Made by a program: the position numbers and the translations under genes | Notes under the pieces: model-generated | Seen by the model: the letters and a program-made list of their open reading frames with translations, nothing else | The model's database searches: none | Told to the model about the DNA's origin: nothing | Assembly (NCBI GenBank): GCA_965277435.1 | Contig: OZ255821.1 | Coordinates: forward strand, 4,588,001-4,652,000 | Origin: Bog-105 sp965277435 | Lineage (GTDB): Bacteria > Acidobacteriota > Terriglobia > Bryobacterales > Bryobacteraceae | DNA: 64,000 nt | Direction of reading: 5' to 3' | In this document: positions 32,401 to 38,597 of the stretch, in pieces | How the letters are laid out: each line of letters opens with the position of its first letter | Numbering within the stretch: position 1 is the stretch's first letter

Positions 32401-32604
32401 GGTCTGCTGCCAGTTTCGTTGCGGCGTGTCGCTGCGCCAGGACATGTTTGGTTGCGGGATGTCGATGCCGAGGGGATTGGAGAGGTATTCGCAGCGAAGT
32501 TGGACAGGTTTAGCTTCTAGGGGAGCTGAGTGGAGCATCGTTAGTAGAAAGCCAAGTAAGGGTAGGAAGGCGGCGGAGAGCCGTGGGGATCGGGTTGAGG
32601 TCAC
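29449..32604 (-). CDS. Alpha-L-rhamnosidase (GH78), exported
   Basis: About 1051 residues, matching multi-domain GH78 enzymes that cleave terminal alpha-L-rhamnose from plant glycosides and polysaccharides. The fold order is seen: N-terminal beta-sandwiches (LRCEYLSNPLGIDIPQPNMS, SWWEMGLL), the Bac_rhamnosid_N domain (HVYVTALGAYELSLNGKRVG), the alpha/alpha-barrel with the catalytic-region motif PTDCPQRDERLGWMADAAVF, and the C-terminal sandwich. The frame is open further upstream to 32946, but that stretch encodes a UPF0175 relic. The GTG at 32604 gives a good signal peptide (basic TSTRSPR, then hydrophobic AAFLPLLGFLLTML), so it is preferred. Acts outside the cytoplasm. Confidence 0.92.
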   Translation of the reverse strand: MTSTRSPRLSAAFLPLLGFLLTMLHSAPLEAKPVQLRCEYLSNPLGIDIPQPNMSWRSDTPQRNWQQTAYQILVASSEASLRSGHPDIWNSGKQTSGESTSISYQGPPLLSRHRYFWTVRVWDNHQHMSEFAESAWWEMGLLQPSDWTARWIGWQNPEDQADRADIKWIWMPGQDALHLAGGSTADFHLDFTLSALPQRAALFLIARGDWKVTVNGHDAGAKPHWNEFDRRDLDGLLLTGKNSIDVTVTLPKSPVPIPGALAALLKIQHQDGKTERFPTGDQWQARPQTASPWTAAQVIAPLDDSRFGDPGPLPQPASLLRKQFSIDKQITQAHVYVTALGAYELSLNGKRVGHDLLSPGFTDYSKRVQYQTYDVKPLLTNGVNVIGAMVGQGWFGSGMSWTAEHFAVKGAPRILAQLEIQYGDGARATITTDNSWKASQSPVLHSEIYAGETYDARLEQPGWDTPQFDDHAWTAVTPAETYSGALSSQIDAPPRVVQILRPESLRPAANGAFIYDFGQNMVGWAALKVHGPAGTTVRLRFAEILQPDSNIYVTNLRNADATDRYTLRGQGEETFRPRFTFHGFRYVELTGYPGSPTLDDLSGEVISSLSGDPTARVTTSSALVNRMWQIGIWGQRGNFLSIPTDCPQRDERLGWMADAAVFWRTGSYNFDTSSFTHKWSRDIRDAQLANGAFSNVSPNIGVGPIEGAPGWGDAGVIVPWTTWLQYGDRSMIEQNWDSMQRWMKFIQDSNPDFIRKQKVGPDFADWLAPDPSTPKPLVDTAYWALIANMMSEMARATGKPDEARQYASLYEQIKSAFQKEFIKPDGQIGSGSQTSYVVALHMNLVPPALESAAVDHLVAAIDSRGGHVSTGFLGTPFLLFALADHGKTDVAYRLLLNETYPSWGYMLSKGATTWWERWNGDTGDPAMNSYNHYAFGSVVAWIYQCVAGIDTSLTGPGFHQIVIHPRPDTRITQAHGEYDSAYGRITTEWQGTPQGPITLSVTIPANTTARILLPATPHTSVREDGKPVKTEEVAGNHVLEVGSGTYRLEVK

Positions 32605-32763
32605 TGGTTTTGCAGTGAGTCTATCGAAGTCGGGTTGAAGGAAGGAGATGAATCGCAGCGTGGTGTTAGCCTTTGCGCATCGAGCAGCTTTCGCGATGAA
32701 GGCCGTCCGAGATTGGCACGTCAGTCGACGGGGCGCAAGGCGGAAACGACAATCGATACCGCT

Positions 32764-32987
32764 AAGCCTTTTCGCCCTCTCCAGATCCTCCTCTATTGCC
32801 TCCAATCCGTAGTGCAGCGGAATCTGCCGGCTTGCGAGAAGCCTTTGAAAATCAAGGAGTGGAAGATCAGCGAGAAGTGCTGCTTGGCCCAAGGTGAACC
32901 GTTCCTGTTGGAATAGAATCAGGGCGCGCAACTCGGCTTCAGTCAATTTGCTGACTGAAGAAGTTCATCTGACAGCGTGAAGGCCAT
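32764..32987 (-). pseudogene. Frameshifted UPF0175-family protein, now in frame with the rhamnosidase
   Basis: From an ATG at 32987 the minus strand reads MAFTLSDELLQSAN and then a stop. A one-base shift at about 32947-32949 continues as LTEAELRALILFQQERFTLG, with downstream pieces AALLADLPLLDFQRLL, then ASRQIPLHYG and EEDLERAKRL. Together this is a typical UPF0175 protein, a small helix-turn-helix family often annotated as antitoxin-like. Its own stop is absent: the second frame runs on without interruption into the rhamnosidase. No toxin partner is seen. It could be a decayed gene, or an intact one with a single sequencing error plus a lost stop. Confidence 0.7.
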
Positions 32988-33010
32988 CTGAAAGTGAAGT
33001 ACAGCTTGAC

Positions 33011-33087
33011 TGGTGGGCGCGACAGGACTCGAACCTGTGACCTCCTGCGTGTGAAGCAGGCGCTCTAACCAACTGAGCTACGCGCCC
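33011..33087 (-). tRNA. tRNA-Val (CAC anticodon)
   Basis: Reverse complement folds as a cloverleaf: acceptor GGGCGCG with CGCGCCC, D arm with AGTTGGTT, anticodon stem CCTGC/GCAGG around the loop TTCACAC (anticodon CAC, codon GTG), T arm with GGTTCGAGTCC, and an encoded CCA at 33011-33013. No intron, normal length. Confidence 0.96.
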
Positions 33088-33116
33088 ATTTAGGCGGCCC
33101 CTCGATTCTACTATGG

Positions 33117-34883
33117 TTACGCGCGCTTCTTTGGCTCGCCGGACCTCGTTTGAACTCCGAGCGGCTGCAGTGATGTGACGTTGATCCGAGCCTGTTTGCC
33201 GGCTTGGATCATAGCTCCCTTAATGGCGACCTTCTGCCCTTTGTAGATGGAGGGATTAAAATCCCGTACACCTAGGAGTTCATAGCGTAGAATGCCAGGC
33301 GGCTTGGTCTTGGCCGACTCTAAGGCCTCGGACGTTGTGGCCTGCATAGTGAATATTGCAGGATCGCTCGCTTTGTTCAGCACCCAGGTTTTTGCAGGAT
33401 TTTCTTCGAGACAACCATCGACCTCGACGATCTCGACGACGGCCTGGTCTCGCTTCTGCTTCGGCTCCACCACGTAGAAAGCCTTAGTAAGATCCTGGCT
33501 GTCGATGGTGTACTGAATAAACGGAGTGAACATCTCATCCCAGCTCTGATTCATCTGGCGAAAGTGCACTGTTTTTTCCGGATCAGGGTTGTTATTATTT
33601 CTTGCCGAGTTGTCGTAGTGGGCCGTGACGATCAGCTTGCTGCCTGCCGGCAGCTTGAGCGGCGTTTCGAGCTCGTAGGCCAACTGCCAGTTGAAGTCGT
33701 ACTTCGGCACGCTGAGCACAGTCTGTTCCCGTCCATCGGGGTACACGACTGCATACTTAAAATCCTTGCAGCGCACATGTGCGTGAGGCTGAAGCTGGTA
33801 GATAGTCACCGGTTCCGTATACGCTGTCATTCCTATCAGTTCGTAGCTGTTCGCTCTTGGGGGAATCGGAGGAATGGCGAGGGATGTGCCCTCGGCCTTC
33901 TCGCCAGAATCATCCGCTAGCAATTCCTTTCCTTGGGCAATGATCGTGTCTACTGCAGCAGGCACTCGGTACAACTGATGTCTAGGCGGTTTAGGCTGAA
34001 ACCAGAGGGCCATCATCGAGCGGTCCGTCTCCGGCTTTCCTGTGGTCGTGTAGTGAATGTTGAAATCCAGGTACAGGTTCTTACCGCCTTTTAGTAATTT
34101 CGCTGTGCCGTCCGGATACTTCTCGAAGGTTGAGCCGGGAGTATAGACCCCGAGCATGTCGTACGCCGACGGATCCGACGGACTAGTCACGGCAGGTTGG
34201 GTGAGGCTTAGGGCGTTCGAAATACCGAGATGTTGGGCAAACAAAGCAAACGCGTTCAACTGAGCGGGGTTTAGGCTGTCGGCTCGTTGTAACTCGGTAA
34301 TAGCCATGTGATGCACCACCGCGCGATTGCCGGGATTCACCTGGCTGGCGGCCACCCACCTGTCTTCGGCGAATGGCACTTTGGACAAAAACCGGACGTA
34401 CGGAACCTCGCCATCAGCGGGGATCTTAAACGAGCCATGCGGAGCTACGATTATGTCCGGGGGTCGGCCTTCCGGGTGAAACCAGCCTTGCGTGGCTGGG
34501 TGGGTTAATAGAGGCAGGTCGGAATCGTCTCCTCTTGCAGCACCTGTGTCGACCCAGGCCACTAATGTATCGATGTCCTTCTGGCTGAGCCGCGCCTCAT
34601 TGCGAAACTTCAAACTCGCATTGGGATCGGCCGGCCAGGGAGGCATCTCGCGCAACAAGACCTTCTCCTTGATCGCTTTTGCCCAAGGCCGCGCCGTATC
34701 GTAGGCGAGCAATGGCACGGCCGAGGCAATCTCGCCTGCATCGTGACACTTCGCGCAATTCTTGAATAGAATCGGTGTTACTTCTTTGTTGAAGGTGGGG
34801 TTGGGTTTAACATCCGCAAACAGGGTGATCGCCATTAGAGCTCCGAGCGTTCCTGCCAGCGCAATTCGAAAGAGGAATCTCAA
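33117..34883 (-). CDS. Exported cytochrome c / copper type II monooxygenase-like protein
   Basis: A 588-residue exported protein (signal MRFLFRIALAGTLGALMAIT). The N-terminal part has a single heme c site, CAKCH (about residues 43-47), followed by MPPWPADP, as in the cytochrome-c-domain proteins of Acidobacteriota and Planctomycetota. The C-terminal half resembles copper type II ascorbate-dependent monooxygenases (PHM/DBH-like): His pair VVHHMA, then LQPHAHVRCK, and VTAHYDNSARN with a methionine in FRQMNQSW. This points to a periplasmic redox enzyme of unknown substrate. It is divergent from myo-inositol oxygenase and ends 30 nt from the tRNA-Val gene. Confidence 0.85.
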   Translation of the reverse strand: MRFLFRIALAGTLGALMAITLFADVKPNPTFNKEVTPILFKNCAKCHDAGEIASAVPLLAYDTARPWAKAIKEKVLLREMPPWPADPNASLKFRNEARLSQKDIDTLVAWVDTGAARGDDSDLPLLTHPATQGWFHPEGRPPDIIVAPHGSFKIPADGEVPYVRFLSKVPFAEDRWVAASQVNPGNRAVVHHMAITELQRADSLNPAQLNAFALFAQHLGISNALSLTQPAVTSPSDPSAYDMLGVYTPGSTFEKYPDGTAKLLKGGKNLYLDFNIHYTTTGKPETDRSMMALWFQPKPPRHQLYRVPAAVDTIIAQGKELLADDSGEKAEGTSLAIPPIPPRANSYELIGMTAYTEPVTIYQLQPHAHVRCKDFKYAVVYPDGREQTVLSVPKYDFNWQLAYELETPLKLPAGSKLIVTAHYDNSARNNNNPDPEKTVHFRQMNQSWDEMFTPFIQYTIDSQDLTKAFYVVEPKQKRDQAVVEIVEVDGCLEENPAKTWVLNKASDPAIFTMQATTSEALESAKTKPPGILRYELLGVRDFNPSIYKGQKVAIKGAMIQAGKQARINVTSLQPLGVQTRSGEPKKRA

Positions 34884-34934
34884 ATTATCTAGTGATTTTG
34901 CGAAACCTTAATCTCTGGGATCGTCAGTTTCTAG

Positions 34935-34963
34935 TTGCAATCCGCTGCACACGTTTGCACAAT
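34935..34963 (+). promoter_or_regulatory. Candidate sigma-70 promoter of the myo-inositol oxygenase gene
   Basis: TTGCAA (34935-34940) and CACAAT (34958-34963), four of six consensus bases each, with a 17-nt spacer. They sit 17 nt before the ATG at 34981, which is preceded by GGAG at 34971-34974. The short leader is a weak point. Confidence 0.35.
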
Positions 34964-34980
34964 AGATATAGGAGTGCATC

Positions 34981-35835
34981 ATGAACGCGGTTCTAGATCA
35001 TCAGCCTTTGCAGGAATTGGATGAATGGGATGATTTCGTAGCTGATCGTTATCAGCAGGGCAAGTCGGAAGCGGAATTTCGTAACTATAAGCAGGACGCT
35101 AATCCACGGGTGACGGAGTTTTACCGTCAGAACCATCGCTTTCAAACCCTCGACTTCGTATTGCAGAAAAAGGCCGAGTACTGCGGCTTGCAGCGGGGCC
35201 GGAAAAGCATTTGGGAGATGGCGGATTATTTAAACATGCTCGTTGACGATAGCGATCCTGATACCGATCTGACACAGATCGAGCACCTGCTGCAGACCTC
35301 GGAAGCGATCCGCAAGGACGGACACCCGCGCTGGTTTGTGCTGACCGGGCTGGTGCATGATCTGGGGAAGGTGCTGTGCCTTTATGGCGAGCCGCAGTGG
35401 GCGGTAGTGGGAGACACCTTCCCCACCGGCTGCGCCTACTCGAACAAGATTGTGTTTCCCGAGTTTTTCGCGGACAATCCGGACAGTCAGGTTGAAGAGT
35501 ATCGAACGAAATATGGGATCTACCAGCCCAATTGCGGCTTGGATAAAGTCCATCTTTCCTGGGGTCATGACGAGTACATTTACACGGTGACGCGCAAATA
35601 CCTGCCCGAACCAGCGCAGTACATGCTTCGTTATCATTCGTTCTACGCGGCCCACCGGCACAACGCGTACGACTATTTAATGACCGAGAAGGACCGGGAA
35701 ATGTTCGGCTGGGTGCGGAAATTTAATCCCTACGATCTATACTCGAAAGGCGCCGAGCGGCCGAACCTGAAAGAAATACGGCCTTATTACGACGATCTGG
35801 TGGCCGAGTTCTTTCCCGACAAAATTGATTGGTAG
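34981..35835 (+). CDS. Myo-inositol oxygenase (MIOX)
   Basis: Oxidises myo-inositol with O2 to D-glucuronate using a mixed-valent di-iron site. The 284-residue protein matches the animal and plant enzyme along its length. The HD-type di-iron ligands are in LTGLVHDLGKV and LSWGHDEYIY, with a further His in LRYHSFYAAH and the final Asp in KFNPYDLYSK; substrate-loop features WAVVGDTFPTGCAYS and QPNCGLDKVH are present. The start is ATG with GGAG 6 nt before. Inositol catabolism genes of the iol type are not nearby, so glucuronate is likely processed elsewhere. Confidence 0.94.
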   Translation: MNAVLDHQPLQELDEWDDFVADRYQQGKSEAEFRNYKQDANPRVTEFYRQNHRFQTLDFVLQKKAEYCGLQRGRKSIWEMADYLNMLVDDSDPDTDLTQIEHLLQTSEAIRKDGHPRWFVLTGLVHDLGKVLCLYGEPQWAVVGDTFPTGCAYSNKIVFPEFFADNPDSQVEEYRTKYGIYQPNCGLDKVHLSWGHDEYIYTVTRKYLPEPAQYMLRYHSFYAAHRHNAYDYLMTEKDREMFGWVRKFNPYDLYSKGAERPNLKEIRPYYDDLVAEFFPDKIDW

Positions 35836-35936
35836 GGCGGTGTCAAGTAGTCACCAAGCCAAACGTCAGGAATCGCACCTAAGCTCAACATGTGGCGGGC
35901 TGACTCCGATAGCAAATCAGGCCTATATCGTGAAGT

Positions 35937-37131
35937 ATGCAATTCCGCTTGCAGCTCTTCTCGCTTCTTTTCTCGTTTGTGGGAAGTGAAGTAGTTGTAG
36001 GGCAGCAGCCAGCATGTCCAAGTGAGCTCGGCGAGCCTATGGCTGTTGAAGGCAATGCTCCGGTCGTAACACTAGACTTCAGGCGCTTGAGCGGCAGGAT
36101 AAGATCGGCTCGCTTCCTCTTCGACTCGGGGAGCGGCGCGATTATTCTGGACAAGGCCTGGCAGATGATCTGGGATTGAAGCCTACAGGCAAAGCGATAG
36201 CAGAAAACGGTGTACGCTTTGCCCCTACAAATCCATCAACAGTTGAAGTTGGTTCAATGCCTATCTCGGTTTCCACGAGCAACACGTGTATACATCTGGG
36301 CACGGGAAGCTTCGATACACGAGAACGCGTCGAAGGAATGTTGCCTGGAAAGGCCCTGGAGCCCTATGACGTGGTGCTCGACTACCCGCTTCGGCGCTTT
36401 ACCATAGCGCCTGCAGGCTGTAACTTGCATCGTGGCGTAAAGGTTCTGAGCCCGCTCTTACCCGAGAGTGGCCATCCTAGGATTGTTGTTTCTCTTGAAG
36501 GCAAGAGCTACGGTCTGCTTCTCGATACCGGGTCTCGCGCCACGCTTGCACGCCGAGACCTCCTCGAAAACCTCTCAGCGGCCCATCCCAACTGGCCCCA
36601 TTCGACTGGAGCCTCGGCAACGGCTGATATGTCGGGCGCGAACGGAGGGGAATTTTTGCTACGAGTGCCGCAGGTTACATGGGGAGCGTTCCGGCTCCAG
36701 AATGTCTTGTTTGTTTCCCGCCCTAACGAGACATACAGCCTAAAAACTTTCGAAACGCCTGGCCCGATTATGGGAGCTCTCGGAGGGAATGTGCTTAGGA
36801 ACTTCCGTGTTGAGATCGACCACCCTCACGGCACAACTTATCTACAGATGAAGAGCGGCGATTTCGGCGACGACATGAACTCTGTGGGTCTGGTGCTGGA
36901 TATGGATGCGGCAAACACTCTCGTGGTCCGCGCAATCTCCTCCACGGCTGCAGCTTTGACGAAGAGGAACCTTCGTCCTGGCGACCAAATCATCGAGATC
37001 GAGGGCAAGCGTGGAAAATTATCGATGCTTCCGATGCGCTGGCCGGCGTTGTTGGACAGATAAAGCGGCTCCTCATACAAAGGGGTGGCAAAGAGGTTCA
37101 GACGACTGCAGTTGCCGCACACCTTCTCTAG
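35937..37131 (+). pseudogene. Exported retropepsin-like aspartyl protease with C-terminal PDZ, two frameshifts
   Basis: The 5' frame gives a signal peptide (MQFRLQLFSLLFSFVG) and a first aspartyl-protease motif FLFDSGSGAIILDKA. It then runs into a stop at 36179. A one-base shift near 36150-36160 restores ALADDLGLKPTGKAI and the long middle frame (36176-37063) with a second motif, SYGLLLDTGSRATLARRDLL, and PDZ-like RNLRPGDQIIEIEGKRG. A second one-base shift near 37020-37027 changes the frame to DASDALAGVVGQIKRLL and ends at TAG 37129-37131. The reconstructed protein is a normal pepsin-retropepsin-like protein with PDZ. Both lesions look like single-base deletions: true decay or sequence error. 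Confidence 0.8.
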
Positions 37132-37160
37132 CGAATCTGTAACCGAGCCTGCTTAGGAAC

Positions 37161-37717
37161 TTAAACAAAGCAAAAACTAAACTACCCTCGGCTTGAAGCC
37201 GAGGGGTTTAGGTATTGTCGATTGGAAATCGACTGTCGTCGACAATCTGCTCACCCTCTTGTTCCTCGATATACTCGCGGATCATCTCGTCGGTAATCGT
37301 GCCGGAGCTGACCGCCAGATAACCGCGCGCCCATAGATGCCTGCCCCAGAACTTCTTTCGCAAGTGCGGAAACTCCTGTAGCAACACCCGCGAGCTGATC
37401 CCCTTCAGCCATTGCACCATCTGGCTCACACCCTGATTCGGTCGGTAAGACAGGAGCAGGTGAACGTGGTCGCGTGCGACCTTACCGGACACGATCTCCA
37501 GCTCGTGTTCTGCGGCGATTTGCCGCAGTAGGTCACGCACACGAAGAGCCACTTCGCCGGCCAACACCGCTTTCCGATATTTGGGGATCCACACTAGATG
37601 AACCTTTAGGTCGCTCTTCGTGTGCGCGCCCAGCCGGTAATGCCGCACGCGACCACGTTACACCAAACCGTACTTCGCCTAAAGGCGAGGGGTTTCCACC
37701 ATCCCCGATGGGGACAC
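37161..37717 (-). mobile_element. IS200/IS605-type element, copy 1 of a tandem
   Basis: A 557-bp unit that is followed immediately by a second copy in the same orientation. It contains one tnpA gene on the minus strand. Subterminal hairpins suit an IS200-like single-strand transposon: CCCTCGGCT (37185-37193) with AGCCGAGGG (37197-37205) just behind the tnpA stop, and TTCGCC/GGCGA plus CCCCGATGGGG at the other end. No terminal inverted repeats and no target duplication are seen, as expected for this family. Confidence 0.85.
37208..37648 (-). CDS. tnpA: IS200-type Y1 transposase, copy 1
   Basis: A 146-residue HUH-type Y1 transposase that cuts and rejoins single-stranded DNA at the hairpin ends of its element. 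The HUH motif is DHVHLLLSYRP and the catalytic tyrosine lies in TDEMIREYIEEQ. The start is GTG at 37648. No tnpB is linked, so this is the IS200 (tnpA-only) layout. The protein is identical to the one at 37765-38205. It has the family's core length, with a short acidic C-terminal tail. Confidence 0.92.
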   Translation of the reverse strand: MRHYRLGAHTKSDLKVHLVWIPKYRKAVLAGEVALRVRDLLRQIAAEHELEIVSGKVARDHVHLLLSYRPNQGVSQMVQWLKGISSRVLLQEFPHLRKKFWGRHLWARGYLAVSSGTITDEMIREYIEEQEGEQIVDDSRFPIDNT

Positions 37718-38274
37718 TTAAACAAAGCAAAAACTAAACTACCCTCGGCTTGAAGCCGAGGGGTTTAGGTATTGTCGATTGGAAATCGACTGTCGTCGAC
37801 AATCTGCTCACCCTCTTGTTCCTCGATATACTCGCGGATCATCTCGTCGGTAATCGTGCCGGAGCTGACCGCCAGATAACCGCGCGCCCATAGATGCCTG
37901 CCCCAGAACTTCTTTCGCAAGTGCGGAAACTCCTGTAGCAACACCCGCGAGCTGATCCCCTTCAGCCATTGCACCATCTGGCTCACACCCTGATTCGGTC
38001 GGTAAGACAGGAGCAGGTGAACGTGGTCGCGTGCGACCTTACCGGACACGATCTCCAGCTCGTGTTCTGCGGCGATTTGCCGCAGTAGGTCACGCACACG
38101 AAGAGCCACTTCGCCGGCCAACACCGCTTTCCGATATTTGGGGATCCACACTAGATGAACCTTTAGGTCGCTCTTCGTGTGCGCGCCCAGCCGGTAATGC
38201 CGCACGCGACCACGTTACACCAAACCGTACTTCGCCTAAAGGCGAGGGGTTTCCACCATCCCCGATGGGGACAC
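37718..38274 (-). mobile_element. IS200/IS605-type element, copy 2 of a tandem
   Basis: Second 557-bp unit, directly abutting copy 1. As far as I can follow by eye the sequence is identical throughout, with the junction GGGACACT|TAAACAAAG. The unique flanks are AGGAAC on the left of copy 1 and AATTTTGCTG on the right of copy 2. Confidence 0.85.
37765..38205 (-). CDS. tnpA: IS200-type Y1 transposase, copy 2
   Basis: Identical 146-residue protein to the gene at 37208-37648, with the same HUH (HVH) motif and tyrosine region and the same GTG start. It lies exactly 557 nt further on. Complete identity means a very recent duplication, gene conversion, or an assembly artefact. Confidence 0.92.
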   Translation of the reverse strand: MRHYRLGAHTKSDLKVHLVWIPKYRKAVLAGEVALRVRDLLRQIAAEHELEIVSGKVARDHVHLLLSYRPNQGVSQMVQWLKGISSRVLLQEFPHLRKKFWGRHLWARGYLAVSSGTITDEMIREYIEEQEGEQIVDDSRFPIDNT

Positions 38275-38597
38275 TAATTTTGCTGTTTTGGTCACCTGCA
38301 ACGATCAAAAGCGCGCCTCTGCGAGCCTTCACATGTCAAAGGGCAATTCTTCTTAGCGGCAACAGTCCTGAACGTAAAACGACTGATAAAGTTCCTAAAC
38401 CAAAGCAAAGAACCAAAAGCAGAGATGACCTGAAACTGGCCACAGCCCTGATATCGCATCGAAATCAAACACAAAGAGAGGCTGCGTATCGCATCGGCAG
38501 AGATAGGTTTTAACAGCATCGAACGTTTACGCAACTCGATTGGTAGGTGATGCCAGGTTGACCGGTGCGTGGTCGATGCTTGCACGATCGGATCACG
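38275..38597. other. 323-bp stretch without a recognised gene
   Basis: Between the IS tandem and the FtsX-type permease. A plus-strand fragment near 38420-38520 (ALISHRNQTQREAAYRIGRD, followed after a one-base shift by FNSIERLRNSIGR) looks vaguely like a helix-turn-helix remnant, but it is too short to name. GTTCCTAAACCAAAGCAAAG near 38390 resembles the edge of the IS unit and may be an old insertion scar. No promoter or terminator is defended here. Confidence 0.4.

Noticed and set aside
32605..32946. Rhamnosidase as a 1165-residue protein starting at 32946
   Set aside because: The extra N-terminal part is a UPF0175 relic and would bury the signal peptide. GTG 32604 gives a proper export signal.
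32764..32987. UPF0175 relic as half of an active toxin-antitoxin module
   Set aside because: The gene is frameshifted and no PIN-type or other toxin gene is adjacent; a tRNA lies upstream and the rhamnosidase downstream.
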